Assembly (NCBI GenBank): GCA_036824045.1
Contig: DAITAZ010000021.1
Coordinates: 1-64,000 of the forward strand
Direction of reading: 5' to 3'
DNA from: DAITAZ01 sp036824045
Lineage (GTDB): Bacteria > Pseudomonadota > Gammaproteobacteria > Burkholderiales > Rhodocyclaceae
Length of the DNA: 64,000 bases
Shown: positions 8,421 to 15,934 of the stretch, in pieces
Numbering within the stretch: the stretch's first letter is position 1
How the letters are laid out: the number at the start of each line of letters is the position of its first letter
Program-made: the position numbers and the translations under genes
Notes under the pieces: model-generated
Database searches by the model: none
What the model saw: the letters and a program-made list of their open reading frames with translations, nothing else
Told to the model about the DNA's origin: nothing

Positions 8421-8961
8421 CCGGCCCACCTCCATTCAACCAAAGCTCCAGCGGCATCACCACCGCCGGTTGCCCGTTATCCACAAACCAGCTATCCACC
8501 ACATACTCGACGCCGGAGCCGCTCTCTTCCACCAGGGCCGAAAAATGCTGGGCAACGCCGAACCGCATCCTGCGCGCCACGCCGACCGGGCGATGAAAGC
8601 GCAGCAACCGCGCCTGCTCCAGCATGTCCAGCAGGCGCGAGGAAGACAGGGCATGATCGATGCAGTCCATCCGCCCGTCGCCATACTCGTCCAGGTAGTC
8701 CCCGGCACGATCGCGCCACACGGGGGTTTGCTCGCCCGCCCAGGCATAGAGCCGCCCCATCACCTGCGCCAGCACCGCACGCTCCTGTTCGGCATTCAGG
8801 GCCGGGCGCAACATCTCCCTCAGCTCCCGCAGTTGCTCCCTGGCGTAGCTGACCTGCGCTTCGGCCAGACAAGCGTAGTTGTAGCAGATGAGCACTTGCG
8901 CATCGGCCCGCGCCAGTCCGGACGCCACGCATGCCAGCACCGCCGCGAGGACGCGCCTCAC
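8413..8961 (-). CDS. Small secreted protein, possible transglutaminase-like Cys-His-Asp enzyme
   Basis: Starts at a GTG whose last two bases share the Nudix gene stop (GTGA), and ends by overlapping the mnmA start. The 182-residue product opens with a signal peptide (about 1-20, cut near ARA-DAQ). No family is recognised with certainty. Well-separated Cys100 (GRMDCIDHA), His139 (GVAQHFSAL) and Asp156 (YVVDSWFVDNG) have the order and spacing of the catalytic triad in transglutaminase-like cysteine peptidases. The mature N-terminus has a further pair, Cys26 and Cys31, that could form a disulfide. The gene is certain from its coupling; the enzymatic idea is inference. Confidence 0.75.
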   Translation of the reverse strand: MRRVLAAVLACVASGLARADAQVLICYNYACLAEAQVSYAREQLRELREMLRPALNAEQERAVLAQVMGRLYAWAGEQTPVWRDRAGDYLDEYGDGRMDCIDHALSSSRLLDMLEQARLLRFHRPVGVARRMRFGVAQHFSALVEESGSGVEYVVDSWFVDNGQPAVVMPLELWLNGGGPDV

Positions 8962-9413
8962 CCGTGGTGCCGAATCACGTCCAGCGGGTAGCAGCGCCCC
9001 GCCAGGTAGTCCTCCACGCACTGGAGCACCAGCGGGCTGCGATGGCGCAACCGGGTCTCGATCACTTCTTCCCGGGTCAGCCAGACGGCGCGCAGGATGC
9101 CCTGATCCAGCACCCGGTCGGCGTCGAACCCGGTGATCTCGCCACTGAAGGCGAAGCGCAAGTAAGTAACGGCCCGGTCCGGGCGCGTCCACTGGTAGAT
9201 GCCGATCAGGCAGTGAGGCTCGAAAGTGTGGGCGGTTTCTTCCAGCGCTTCGCGGCTCACCGCTGCCAGCAGGGACTCCCCCTCATCCAGGTGTCCGGCC
9301 GGCTGGTTGAAGCGCAGACCATCATCGGTTTCCTCTTCCACAAGCAGAAAGCGGCCATCGCGCTCGATCACGGCGGCGACGGTCACATTCGGTTTCCAGA
9401 TTTCGGATTGCAT
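8958..9413 (-). CDS. nudJ: Nudix hydrolase, NudJ-like phosphatase
   Basis: A 151-residue cytoplasmic Nudix protein, close to the 153 residues of E. coli NudJ, which hydrolyses nucleoside tri- and diphosphates and the thiamin precursor HMP-PP. The Nudix box is complete: GHLDEGESLLAAVSREALEE (about residues 40-59) supplies the Mg-binding glutamates. The opening WKPNVTVAAVIERDGRFLLV and the later LIGIYQWTRPD also resemble NudJ. The ATG at 9413 has GGAGAC upstream. It is the first gene of a coupled set running into the secreted protein and mnmA; NudJ next to MnmA is a recurrent arrangement in proteobacteria. Confidence 0.9.
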   Translation of the reverse strand: MQSEIWKPNVTVAAVIERDGRFLLVEEETDDGLRFNQPAGHLDEGESLLAAVSREALEETAHTFEPHCLIGIYQWTRPDRAVTYLRFAFSGEITGFDADRVLDQGILRAVWLTREEVIETRLRHRSPLVLQCVEDYLAGRCYPLDVIRHHG

Positions 9414-9687
9414 TGCAGTCTCCAGGTGGGCTGTCCGGGACCCGTCCGGCACCGCCGAACGCACACGCCAAGGAAAGCCGTCAGGCGAATCCAATCAGTG
9501 CCTTAGCAACACGTACGGGATGCGCTGGCGCTTGCCGAAAACTGTGCATTCTACCGCGAGCAAGCCACCCTCGTCGCCCGCCAGCGGCACCCCGTGACGT
9601 TCCCCCTCCCCCGGATGGGCTGCTTTTATTTAGAATCAGGCACATCGCTTGGCCCCTCGGCCGGAAGACCCACCCACCGCACCCACC

Positions 9688-10710
9688 ATGAGCGCTCTCG
9701 ACCAACGCTCCCAGATCCTGCTGAAGACGCTCGTCGAGCGCTACATCGCCGAGGGGCAACCCGTTGGCTCCCGGGCCTTGTCCCGCGCTTCCCGCCTGGA
9801 ACTGTCACCCGCCACGGTCCGCAACGTGATGGCTGACCTGGAGGAAATGGGCTTCATCGCCAGCCCGCACACGTCCGCTGGCCGCGTTCCCACGGCCCGG
9901 GGCTACCGTCTGTTCGTGGACAGTCTGCTCACGGTGCATCCGCTCTCCCCGGACCAGGTGGAAAAGCTCGAAGGGCAGCTCCAGCCGGATCAACCCCAGC
10001 GGCTGATCAGTTCCGCCTCCCAGTTGCTTTCCCAGCTCACTCATTTTGCGGGGGTGGTGGTGACACCGCGGCGCGCGCCTCCCCGCATCCGCCAGATCGA
10101 GTTCATCAGCCTGAGTGAAACCCGGGTCTTGCTGATCATCGTCACCGCCAGTGGTGATGTGCAAAACCGCATCCTGTTTACCCAGCGCAACTACTCCAAC
10201 ACGGAGCTGGCCCGGGCCGCCACCTATCTGAACGAACACTTCGCGGGGCTGGACTTCGAGGAGATCCGCCGTCGGGTCAAGGATGAACTGCAAAACCTCC
10301 AGGGGAACATCTCCGACCTAATGGCGGCGGCCGTCGAAGCGGGCTCCCAGGCGGTGACAGAGGAAAGCCCCTACGTCATCACCGGCGAGCGCAACCTGCT
10401 GGACGTGGAAGATCTCTCGTCCAACATGAAGCGGCTGAAGCAGCTGTTCGGCCTCTTCGAGCAACGTACCGGTTTGCTGCAACTGCTGGACGTGGCCAAC
10501 AAGGCCGACGGCGTCCAGCTCTTCATTGGCGGCGAGAGCGGTCTCGCCCCGCTGGATGAATGCTCCGTGGTCACCGCCCCGTATCAGGTGGACGGCCAGG
10601 TGGTGGGCTCGGTCGGCGTCATCGGCCCCACCCGCATGGCGTACGAACGGGTCATCCCGATCGTGGACATTACCGCCAAGCTCCTGTCCAGCGCCCTCTC
10701 CAGCCACTGA
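9688..10710 (+). CDS. hrcA: Heat-inducible transcription repressor HrcA
   Basis: A 340-residue DNA-binding repressor that acts on CIRCE operators of chaperone genes and depends on GroEL for activity. The N-terminal winged helix includes LSPATVRNVMADLEEMGFI and the HTSAGRVPTARGYR motif (about residues 30-75). The C-terminal part is the GAF-like HrcA core, ending ERVIPIVDITAKLLS. It heads the chaperone region, followed 18 bases later by hemH. No CIRCE repeat was found upstream of hrcA, grpE, dnaK or dnaJ, so its target (probably groESL) should lie elsewhere. Confidence 0.97.
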   Translation: MSALDQRSQILLKTLVERYIAEGQPVGSRALSRASRLELSPATVRNVMADLEEMGFIASPHTSAGRVPTARGYRLFVDSLLTVHPLSPDQVEKLEGQLQPDQPQRLISSASQLLSQLTHFAGVVVTPRRAPPRIRQIEFISLSETRVLLIIVTASGDVQNRILFTQRNYSNTELARAATYLNEHFAGLDFEEIRRRVKDELQNLQGNISDLMAAAVEAGSQAVTEESPYVITGERNLLDVEDLSSNMKRLKQLFGLFEQRTGLLQLLDVANKADGVQLFIGGESGLAPLDECSVVTAPYQVDGQVVGSVGVIGPTRMAYERVIPIVDITAKLLSSALSSH

Positions 10711-10728
10711 ACACTTTTCTGGAGGCCC

Positions 10729-11817
10729 ATGCCCCGCTTGCTCCCCGAACCGCCGTACCTGCACGGCACGCCCCCGCGGATCGGGGTTCTGATCACCAAT
10801 CTGGGCACGCCGGACGCTCCTTCCGCACCGGCGCTCCGCCGGTATCTTCGTCAGTTCCTGAGCGATCCGCGGGTGGTGGAGATTCCCCGGCTGGTGTGGT
10901 GGCCGATTCTGAACGGCATCATCCTCAACACCCGCCCCTGGCGGTCAGCCCAGAAATACGCCAAGGTCTGGCGTAGCGAGGGTTCTCCGCTGATGATGCA
11001 CACCGAGCGGCAGGCCCGGCTGCTGGCGGAAGCCTTCGCCGATCACCCGGATATCCGCATCCGTTGCGCCATGCGCTATGGTCGCCCCAGCATCGCCGAG
11101 CGCCTGGATCAACTCAAGGCGGAAAACTGCACCCGGATTCTGGTGCTGCCGCTCTACCCTCAATTCGCGGCCAGCACCACTGGCAGCACCTACGACGCGG
11201 TCTTTCAGCACGTGACCCGCTGGCGGAATCAACCCGAACTGCGGCTGGTACGCAGCTTCCATGACGACCCCGGCTACGTCGGCGCACTCGCCCAGCGCAT
11301 CCGCCAACACTGGTCGCAGCATGGCCGGGGCGAGATGCTGGTCATGAGCTTTCACGGGGTCCCACAGCGCACACTGGAACTGGGCGACCCCTATTTCTGC
11401 GAATGCCACAAAACCGGCCGACTGCTGGGGGAAGCATTGGGATTGCCCCATGAGGAATACAGGATCACCTTCCAGTCCCGGTTTGGCCGGGCAGCGTGGC
11501 TTGAGCCCTATACCCAGCCGACACTGGAGGCGATGGCCCGGGACGGCCTGAAACAAGTGGATGTGATATGCCCCGGGTTCGTATCGGATTGCCTGGAGAC
11601 GCTGGAAGAGATCGCCATGGAAAACCGCGATGCCTTCCTGCAGGCCGGGGGCCAGACCTTTCACTACATTCCCTGCCTGAACACTCAGCCGGAATGGATG
11701 GACGCCATGGCCACCCTGGTAGCTCGCAAGATCGGTGACTGGCTCGACCCGGCGCAGGATGCCCACGATCCTGCCGCCAGCCGTGCACACGCCCATCGCC
11801 TGGGCGCCCCCCGCTGA
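10729..11817 (+). CDS. hemH: Ferrochelatase (HemH)
   Basis: Inserts ferrous iron into protoporphyrin IX, the last step of protohaem synthesis, at the inner face of the membrane. The 362 residues carry the family marks IGVLITNLGTPDAP at about 18-31, the LPLYPQFAASTTGS stretch, the active-site histidine in VMSFHGVPQ near 205, and a late CPGFVSDCLETLEE motif. The ATG has a strong TGGAGG 8 bases upstream. It lies 18 bases after hrcA, probably in one transcript; hemH within the hrcA-dnaK region is usual in betaproteobacteria. Confidence 0.97.
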   Translation: MPRLLPEPPYLHGTPPRIGVLITNLGTPDAPSAPALRRYLRQFLSDPRVVEIPRLVWWPILNGIILNTRPWRSAQKYAKVWRSEGSPLMMHTERQARLLAEAFADHPDIRIRCAMRYGRPSIAERLDQLKAENCTRILVLPLYPQFAASTTGSTYDAVFQHVTRWRNQPELRLVRSFHDDPGYVGALAQRIRQHWSQHGRGEMLVMSFHGVPQRTLELGDPYFCECHKTGRLLGEALGLPHEEYRITFQSRFGRAAWLEPYTQPTLEAMARDGLKQVDVICPGFVSDCLETLEEIAMENRDAFLQAGGQTFHYIPCLNTQPEWMDAMATLVARKIGDWLDPAQDAHDPAASRAHAHRLGAPR

Positions 11818-11844
11818 ACAACCCGCCGCTCCGCCGTGCAATGG

Positions 11845-11880
11845 AAAAAGCCTTCCAGCCGCTGCAGGCGTGGAAGGCTT
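11845..11880 (-). terminator. Terminator of the AP2-like gene, facing hemH
   Basis: A ten-base inverted repeat (AAGCCTTCCA against TGGAAGGCTT) with a 13-base loop is followed by TTTTT on the reverse strand. On the forward strand the tail is CTAAG, so it mainly serves the reverse-strand gene but may also slow hemH transcripts. Confidence 0.8.
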
Positions 11881-11913
11881 CTAAGCCGTTGAAAGCGATG
11901 TAGGCTGGGCGGC

Positions 11914-12495
11914 TCAGGCTACCGGCTGGGACGCCGCCACCAGATCGCCGCCACCCGAAGCGGCTTTGGCTACGCGCGCGGCGGCTTTGGCCACGGTACT
12001 CCCCTTGCGGCGCCCCCCCCGGCGGCGCACGGCCCCCGGATCAAAGCTCCCCTCAAGCTGCTTCAGGGCATCCTTGCGGGCTTTGAGCGCCATCTTGAAT
12101 GCACCTTCGTCACCATACTTCTTCACCGAGAACTTGACCCGCTTGCGCTTGCCATTGGGCAGCGGCCAGGAGGCCACCCAGAACCAGCGCTGCTTGTCCT
12201 CCGGAAGGTTGCGGGTCTCAGAAGCGCAATATTTGCAGACCCCCACCACACCCGAGCGGTTGTTCTTCTTGACGATGTTGGAGTACTCCCGCATCGAGAA
12301 CGGGGGGTGCTTCTCCACGATCTTGTCGCGGTACTCCTTGGCGGCGGCAAACGCCTTCTGCTTGCCCCCATGGACGCCGTCGCTGAAGTGCTTGCGATAG
12401 ATCACGCCGCGACGCTGAATGGTAACCAGCCACCCATGGGTACGACTGGCCTCATTATCGACACGACTAATTCCATATACAGATTGTCGTCCCAC
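11914..12495 (-). CDS. AP2/ERF-like DNA-binding protein with two repeats
   Basis: A 193-residue protein with two stretches that look like AP2-type three-strand-plus-helix modules. The first is about residues 8-61 (GISRVDNEASRTHGWLVTIQ, then YRKHFSDG and AFAAAKEYRDKI). The second is about 79-146 (NRSGVVGVCKYC, then WFWVASWPLPNGKRKRVKFS and AFKMALKARKDAL). It ends in a basic Lys/Ala/Gly/Arg tail (about 152-193) suited to nucleic-acid contact. No HNH nuclease is attached, unlike phage AP2 proteins. The start is a GTG with GGGAG upstream. It is divergent from trxC and interrupts the heat-shock block. AP2 assignment is by pattern; the role is unknown. Confidence 0.8.
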   Translation of the reverse strand: MGRQSVYGISRVDNEASRTHGWLVTIQRRGVIYRKHFSDGVHGGKQKAFAAAKEYRDKIVEKHPPFSMREYSNIVKKNNRSGVVGVCKYCASETRNLPEDKQRWFWVASWPLPNGKRKRVKFSVKKYGDEGAFKMALKARKDALKQLEGSFDPGAVRRRGGRRKGSTVAKAAARVAKAASGGGDLVAASQPVA

Positions 12496-12584
12496 GCCTT
12501 TTTCTCCCGAGATTTATATTGCCGATGACATCGGCGACAGTTCTAACTTCGGCGCAGCCACGGCAAACTTTAGGGAAAAACGGG

Positions 12585-12610
12585 CTTGATTTCCACTTGC
12601 GGCCCCATAA
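12585..12610 (+). promoter_or_regulatory. Sigma32-type promoter of trxC
   Basis: CTTGATT (12585-12591) and CCCCATAA (12603-12610) are separated by 11 bases, close to the heat-shock consensus CTTGAAA-N11-16-CCCCATnT. Transcription would begin near 12617, which leaves about 24 bases before the GTG at 12641 and argues against the ATG at 12620. Confidence 0.65.
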
Positions 12611-12640
12611 ATTTTGAGGATGTCAACCCGGAGAAACACC

Positions 12641-13081
12641 GTGAGTACGTCCTTCCTCGTCGTCTGCCCCAATTGCAATGCAGTGAATCGCGTTCCGGCC
12701 CCCCGTTTGGGGGACGCTCCGGTTTGCGGTGCCTGCAAGCAAAAGTTATTTGCCGGAAAGCCTGTCGAACTGGACGACGAGGGCTTGGCGCGCCACATCG
12801 AACGCAATGAAATTCCCCTGCTGGTGGATTTCTGGGCGCCTTGGTGCGGCCCGTGCCGGACAATGGCGCCCGCCTTCGAGCAAGCAGCACGTCGCCTGGA
12901 ACCAGGTTATCGGCTTGCCAAGCTCGACACCCAAGCCCACCCGTCGGCCGCCGCCCGGTTCGGCATCCGCAGCATTCCCACGCTCCTGCTGTTCCGCGGC
13001 GGTCGCGAGGTTGCCCGGCAATCAGGCGCCATGGACACCGAAGCCCTGGTGCGCTGGGTCATCAACCGCGCTGCGCGCTGA
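12641..13081 (+). CDS. trxC: Thioredoxin 2 (TrxC)
   Basis: A cytoplasmic disulfide reductase with an N-terminal zinc module, 146 residues from the chosen GTG. The zinc ligands are CPNC (Cys9, Cys12) and CGAC (Cys29, Cys32). The redox site is FWAPWCGPC near residues 62-70, and the cis-proline loop is RSIPTLLLF. TrxC proteins are linked to oxidative stress. The GTG at 12641 has GGAG seven bases upstream; an ATG at 12620 is possible but would leave almost no leader. A sigma32-type promoter lies just upstream, so the gene appears to be heat-induced together with grpE and dnaK. Confidence 0.95.
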   Translation: MSTSFLVVCPNCNAVNRVPAPRLGDAPVCGACKQKLFAGKPVELDDEGLARHIERNEIPLLVDFWAPWCGPCRTMAPAFEQAARRLEPGYRLAKLDTQAHPSAAARFGIRSIPTLLLFRGGREVARQSGAMDTEALVRWVINRAAR

Positions 13082-13097
13082 CAATTGCAACCCCCCT

Positions 13098-13125
13098 CTT
13101 GAAACGGGGAAATCCGCCCCCACAC
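13098..13125 (+). promoter_or_regulatory. Sigma32-type promoter of grpE
   Basis: CTTGAAA at 13098-13104 is a perfect -35 element. CCCCACACT at 13117-13125, 12 bases later, matches the CCCCATnT -10 element except one base. The start would fall about 25 bases before the grpE ATG. Confidence 0.72.
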
Positions 13126-13157
13126 TGCGTCTGTCCAGAATCGGGAGCCTTTTCGCA

Positions 13158-13697
13158 ATGAATACGCAGGACCAAGAAGCTGAAGTGAAGAACGCCGGAA
13201 CCGAGATCCCCGAGAGCCCCGCGCCCGCCAGCGACGATCTGGCCGCCCGCCTGGCCGCTGCGGAGCAGGCTGCCAGCGAGGCGCAGGACGCCTTTCTCCG
13301 CGCCAAGGCTGAGGCCGAAAACATCCGCCGCCGCGCCCAGGAAGACATCGCCAAGGCGGGCAAATTCGCCGTCGAGAAGTTCGCCCAGGCCCTGCTGCCA
13401 GTGCGCGACAGCCTGCAGATGGCGCTGGCGGACACCACCTCCGCGGTGGAAACCTTGCGTAGCGGCGTCGAGATCACCCTCAAGCAACTGGATTCCGCTT
13501 TCCAGGGTGCCCAACTGATCGAAGTCAATCCGCTGGGCGAGAAGTTCGACCCCCATCGCCACCAGGCCATCAGCACCCAAGAGCACGAAGGCGAGGCCAA
13601 TCTCGTACTCAACGTGTTCCAGAAAGGCTACCTGCTCAACGAGCGGGTGATCCGCCCCGCGCTGGTGGTGGTATCCAAGGCAAAAGAAACGAGCTGA
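13158..13697 (+). CDS. grpE: Nucleotide exchange factor GrpE
   Basis: Releases ADP from DnaK during the chaperone cycle. The 179-residue protein has a disordered acidic start (about 1-30) and a long coiled coil (about 30-80, AARLAAAEQAASEAQDAFLR and on). The C-terminal beta domain carries the family signature GEKFDPHRHQAIS and ends GYLLNERVIRPALVVVSK. The ATG at 13158 is followed at once by the usual acidic tail. It sits between trxC and dnaK with its own heat-shock promoter. Confidence 0.97.
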   Translation: MNTQDQEAEVKNAGTEIPESPAPASDDLAARLAAAEQAASEAQDAFLRAKAEAENIRRRAQEDIAKAGKFAVEKFAQALLPVRDSLQMALADTTSAVETLRSGVEITLKQLDSAFQGAQLIEVNPLGEKFDPHRHQAISTQEHEGEANLVLNVFQKGYLLNERVIRPALVVVSKAKETS

Positions 13698-13705
13698 ATC
13701 AAGCG

Positions 13706-13735
13706 TGGGGCTTGAATAGCGGTTCGCTAGCCCCA
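13706..13735 (+). other. Hairpin overlapping the dnaK heat-shock promoter
   Basis: TGGGGCT (13706-13712) pairs with AGCCCCA (13729-13735). Inside it AGCG (13718-13721) pairs with CGCT (13725-13728) around a GTT loop. The outer arms overlap the -35 and -10 elements of the dnaK promoter. In a grpE-dnaK readthrough transcript this would be a processing or attenuation hairpin. Confidence 0.55.
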
Positions 13736-13738
13736 TAT
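13711..13738 (+). promoter_or_regulatory. Sigma32-type promoter of dnaK
   Basis: CTTGAAT (13711-13717) and CCCCATAT (13731-13738) stand 13 bases apart, a near-perfect heat-shock promoter. The start would be near 13745, about 63 bases before the dnaK ATG. Confidence 0.8.
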
Positions 13739-13807
13739 CGGAAACATGGTTAATGGGTGGTACCGATGTACCGCCGAGTCAGGAATAGCGAAATTTAAGG
13801 ATTGAAC

Positions 13808-15742
13808 ATGGGAAAGATCATCGGCATCGACCTGGGTACCACCAATAGCTGCGTGGCCATCATGGAAGCGGGCAAGCCCAAGGTGATTGAGAACTCGGAG
13901 GGTGCGCGCACCACGCCTTCCATCGTCGCCTATATGGAAGACGGCGAGATCCTGTGCGGCGCTCCGGCCAAGCGCCAAGCGGTCACCAATGCCAAGAACA
14001 CGCTGTTCGCGGTCAAGCGCCTGATCGGCCGCCGCTTTGAGGAAAAGGAAGTGCAGAAGGACATCAATCTGATGCCCTACTCCATTTCCAAGGCTGACAA
14101 CGGCGATGCCTGGGTGGAGGTGCGCGGAAAGAAGATTGCCCCGCCCCAGGTTTCCGCCGAAGTGCTGCGCAAAATGAAAAAGACCGCCGAGGACTACCTG
14201 GGCGAGGAAGTGACCGAGGCGGTGATCACGGTGCCGGCCTACTTCAATGACAGCCAGCGTCAGGCCACCAAGGACGCTGGCCGCATCGCCGGCCTGGAAG
14301 TCAAGCGCATCATCAACGAACCGACGGCAGCCGCGCTGGCTTATGGCCTGGACAAGGCCGGCAGCAAGGACACCAAGATCGCCGTCTACGATCTTGGCGG
14401 AGGTACGTTTGACATCTCCATCATCGAGATCGCCGACGTGGATGGCGAAAAGCAGTTCGAAGTGCTAGCCACCAATGGTGACACTTTCCTGGGTGGGGAG
14501 GACTTCGATCAGCGCGTGATCGACTACATCGTTGAAGAATTCAAGAAGCAGAACGGCGTCGATCTTTCCAAGGATCCCATCGCCCTGCAGCGCATCAAGT
14601 CTTCGGCGGAACGGGCCAAGATCGAGCTCTCTTCGAGCCAGCAGACCGAGATCAACGAGCCCTACATCACCATGGTCAATGGCGTGCCCTCGCACCTGAC
14701 CATGAAGATCACCCGCGCCAAGTTTGAATCGCTGGTGGAAGAATTGGTGGACCGCACCATCGAGCCCTGCCGTATCGCCATCAAGGATGCGGGCGTGAAG
14801 GTTTCGGACATTGATGACGTCATCTTGGTGGGCGGCATGACCCGCATGCCCAAGGTGGTCGACAAAGTGCGCGAGTTCTTCGGCAAGGAACCGCGCAAGG
14901 ACGTGAATCCCGATGAAGCGGTTGCCATCGGCGCCTCCATCCAGGGTGGTGTGCTCAAGGGCGACGTGAAGGATGTGCTCCTGCTGGACGTGACCCCGCT
15001 TTCCCTGGGGATTGAGACCCTGGGTGGCGTGATGACCAAGCTCATCCAGAAGAACACCACCATCCCCACCAAGGCGAGCCAGGTGTTCTCCACCGCCGAC
15101 GATAACCAGCCGGCCGTGACCATCCACGTCCTGCAGGGTGAGCGGGAAATGTCGGCCGGCAACAAGAGCCTGGGCCAGTTCAACCTGACGGACATTCCGC
15201 CCGCACCACGCGGCATGCCGCAGATTGAAGTGACCTTCGACATCGACGCCAACGGCATTCTGCATGTCTCGGCCAAGGACAAGGCGACCGGCAAGGAAAA
15301 CAAGATCACCATCAAGGCAAATTCCGGCTTGTCCGAGGACGAAATCCAGAAGATGGTGAAGGACGCGGAAGCCCACGCCGAGGAAGACCGCAAGGCCCAT
15401 GAACTGGTGGATGCCCGCAACGCCTGCGACACCATGGTGCATACGGTGAAGAAGGCATTGAGCGAGCACGGCGACAAGGTCGGTGACGACGAGAAGAGCA
15501 AGATCGAAGCAGCGATCAAGGAAGCGGAAGAGGCGATCAAAGGTTCGGACAAAGACGCCATCGAAGCCAAAACCCAAGCGCTGGCCATGGCCTCGCAGAA
15601 GCTCGGAGAAATGCTCTACAGCCAGAATCAGGCGGAAGCCGGCGCAGCGAACGGCGGTAGCAGTGCGGGCGCCGCGCCGGGCGGCAAGAAAGCCGATGGC
15701 GACGTGGTGGATGCCGAGTTCACCGAGGTCAAGAAAGGCTGA
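13808..15742 (+). CDS. dnaK: Chaperone protein DnaK (Hsp70)
   Basis: ATP-driven Hsp70 chaperone, 644 residues. The nucleotide-binding domain (about 1-385) has IGIDLGTTNSCVA at the start and the AVYDLGGGTFDIS phosphate loop near 195. After the linker DVLLLDVTPLSLG near 390 come the beta-sandwich substrate domain and a helical lid, ending in a Gly/Ala-rich tail and DVVDAEFTEVKKG. The ATG at 13808 follows an AAGGATTGAAC leader; an in-frame TTG two codons earlier is less likely. It lies downstream of a heat-shock promoter and is followed by a terminator before dnaJ. Confidence 0.99.
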   Translation: MGKIIGIDLGTTNSCVAIMEAGKPKVIENSEGARTTPSIVAYMEDGEILCGAPAKRQAVTNAKNTLFAVKRLIGRRFEEKEVQKDINLMPYSISKADNGDAWVEVRGKKIAPPQVSAEVLRKMKKTAEDYLGEEVTEAVITVPAYFNDSQRQATKDAGRIAGLEVKRIINEPTAAALAYGLDKAGSKDTKIAVYDLGGGTFDISIIEIADVDGEKQFEVLATNGDTFLGGEDFDQRVIDYIVEEFKKQNGVDLSKDPIALQRIKSSAERAKIELSSSQQTEINEPYITMVNGVPSHLTMKITRAKFESLVEELVDRTIEPCRIAIKDAGVKVSDIDDVILVGGMTRMPKVVDKVREFFGKEPRKDVNPDEAVAIGASIQGGVLKGDVKDVLLLDVTPLSLGIETLGGVMTKLIQKNTTIPTKASQVFSTADDNQPAVTIHVLQGEREMSAGNKSLGQFNLTDIPPAPRGMPQIEVTFDIDANGILHVSAKDKATGKENKITIKANSGLSEDEIQKMVKDAEAHAEEDRKAHELVDARNACDTMVHTVKKALSEHGDKVGDDEKSKIEAAIKEAEEAIKGSDKDAIEAKTQALAMASQKLGEMLYSQNQAEAGAANGGSSAGAAPGGKKADGDVVDAEFTEVKKG

Positions 15743-15772
15743 CGCCAGCCGCGCTGAAGTTTTACCCCAAGG

Positions 15773-15802
15773 GGCCGAGGCGGATTTTCCGCCTCGGCCT
15801 TT
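15773..15802 (+). terminator. Terminator after dnaK
   Basis: A 12-base arm GGCCGAGGCGGA (15773-15784) pairs perfectly with 15788-15799, followed by TTTG. It lies 30 bases beyond the dnaK stop and should leave dnaJ under partial readthrough or its own promoter. Confidence 0.82.
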
Positions 15803-15934
15803 GTGCCGGTTGAACTCAAGGTTTCAAGGGAGTCCATGCGCGCCATGACCGGCCCGCGCAGCAGCGCGATACGTGGATTCTGAGGCAACAGGTGGCATCG
15901 CAGTGGATGCCATCGTCCAACCCGATCGAACGAT

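Noticed and set aside
6870..8852. 660-codon forward open frame across purB and mnmA
   Set aside because: Antisense to well-supported genes; composition is that of a complement frame and no family is recognisable.
9414..9687. CIRCE operator or a small gene before hrcA
   Set aside because: No inverted TTAGCACTC pair was found and no short frame looks like protein.
14465..15577. 370-codon reverse frame over dnaK
   Set aside because: Open antisense frames over dnaK are a known artefact of Hsp70 codon structure; nothing else supports a gene.
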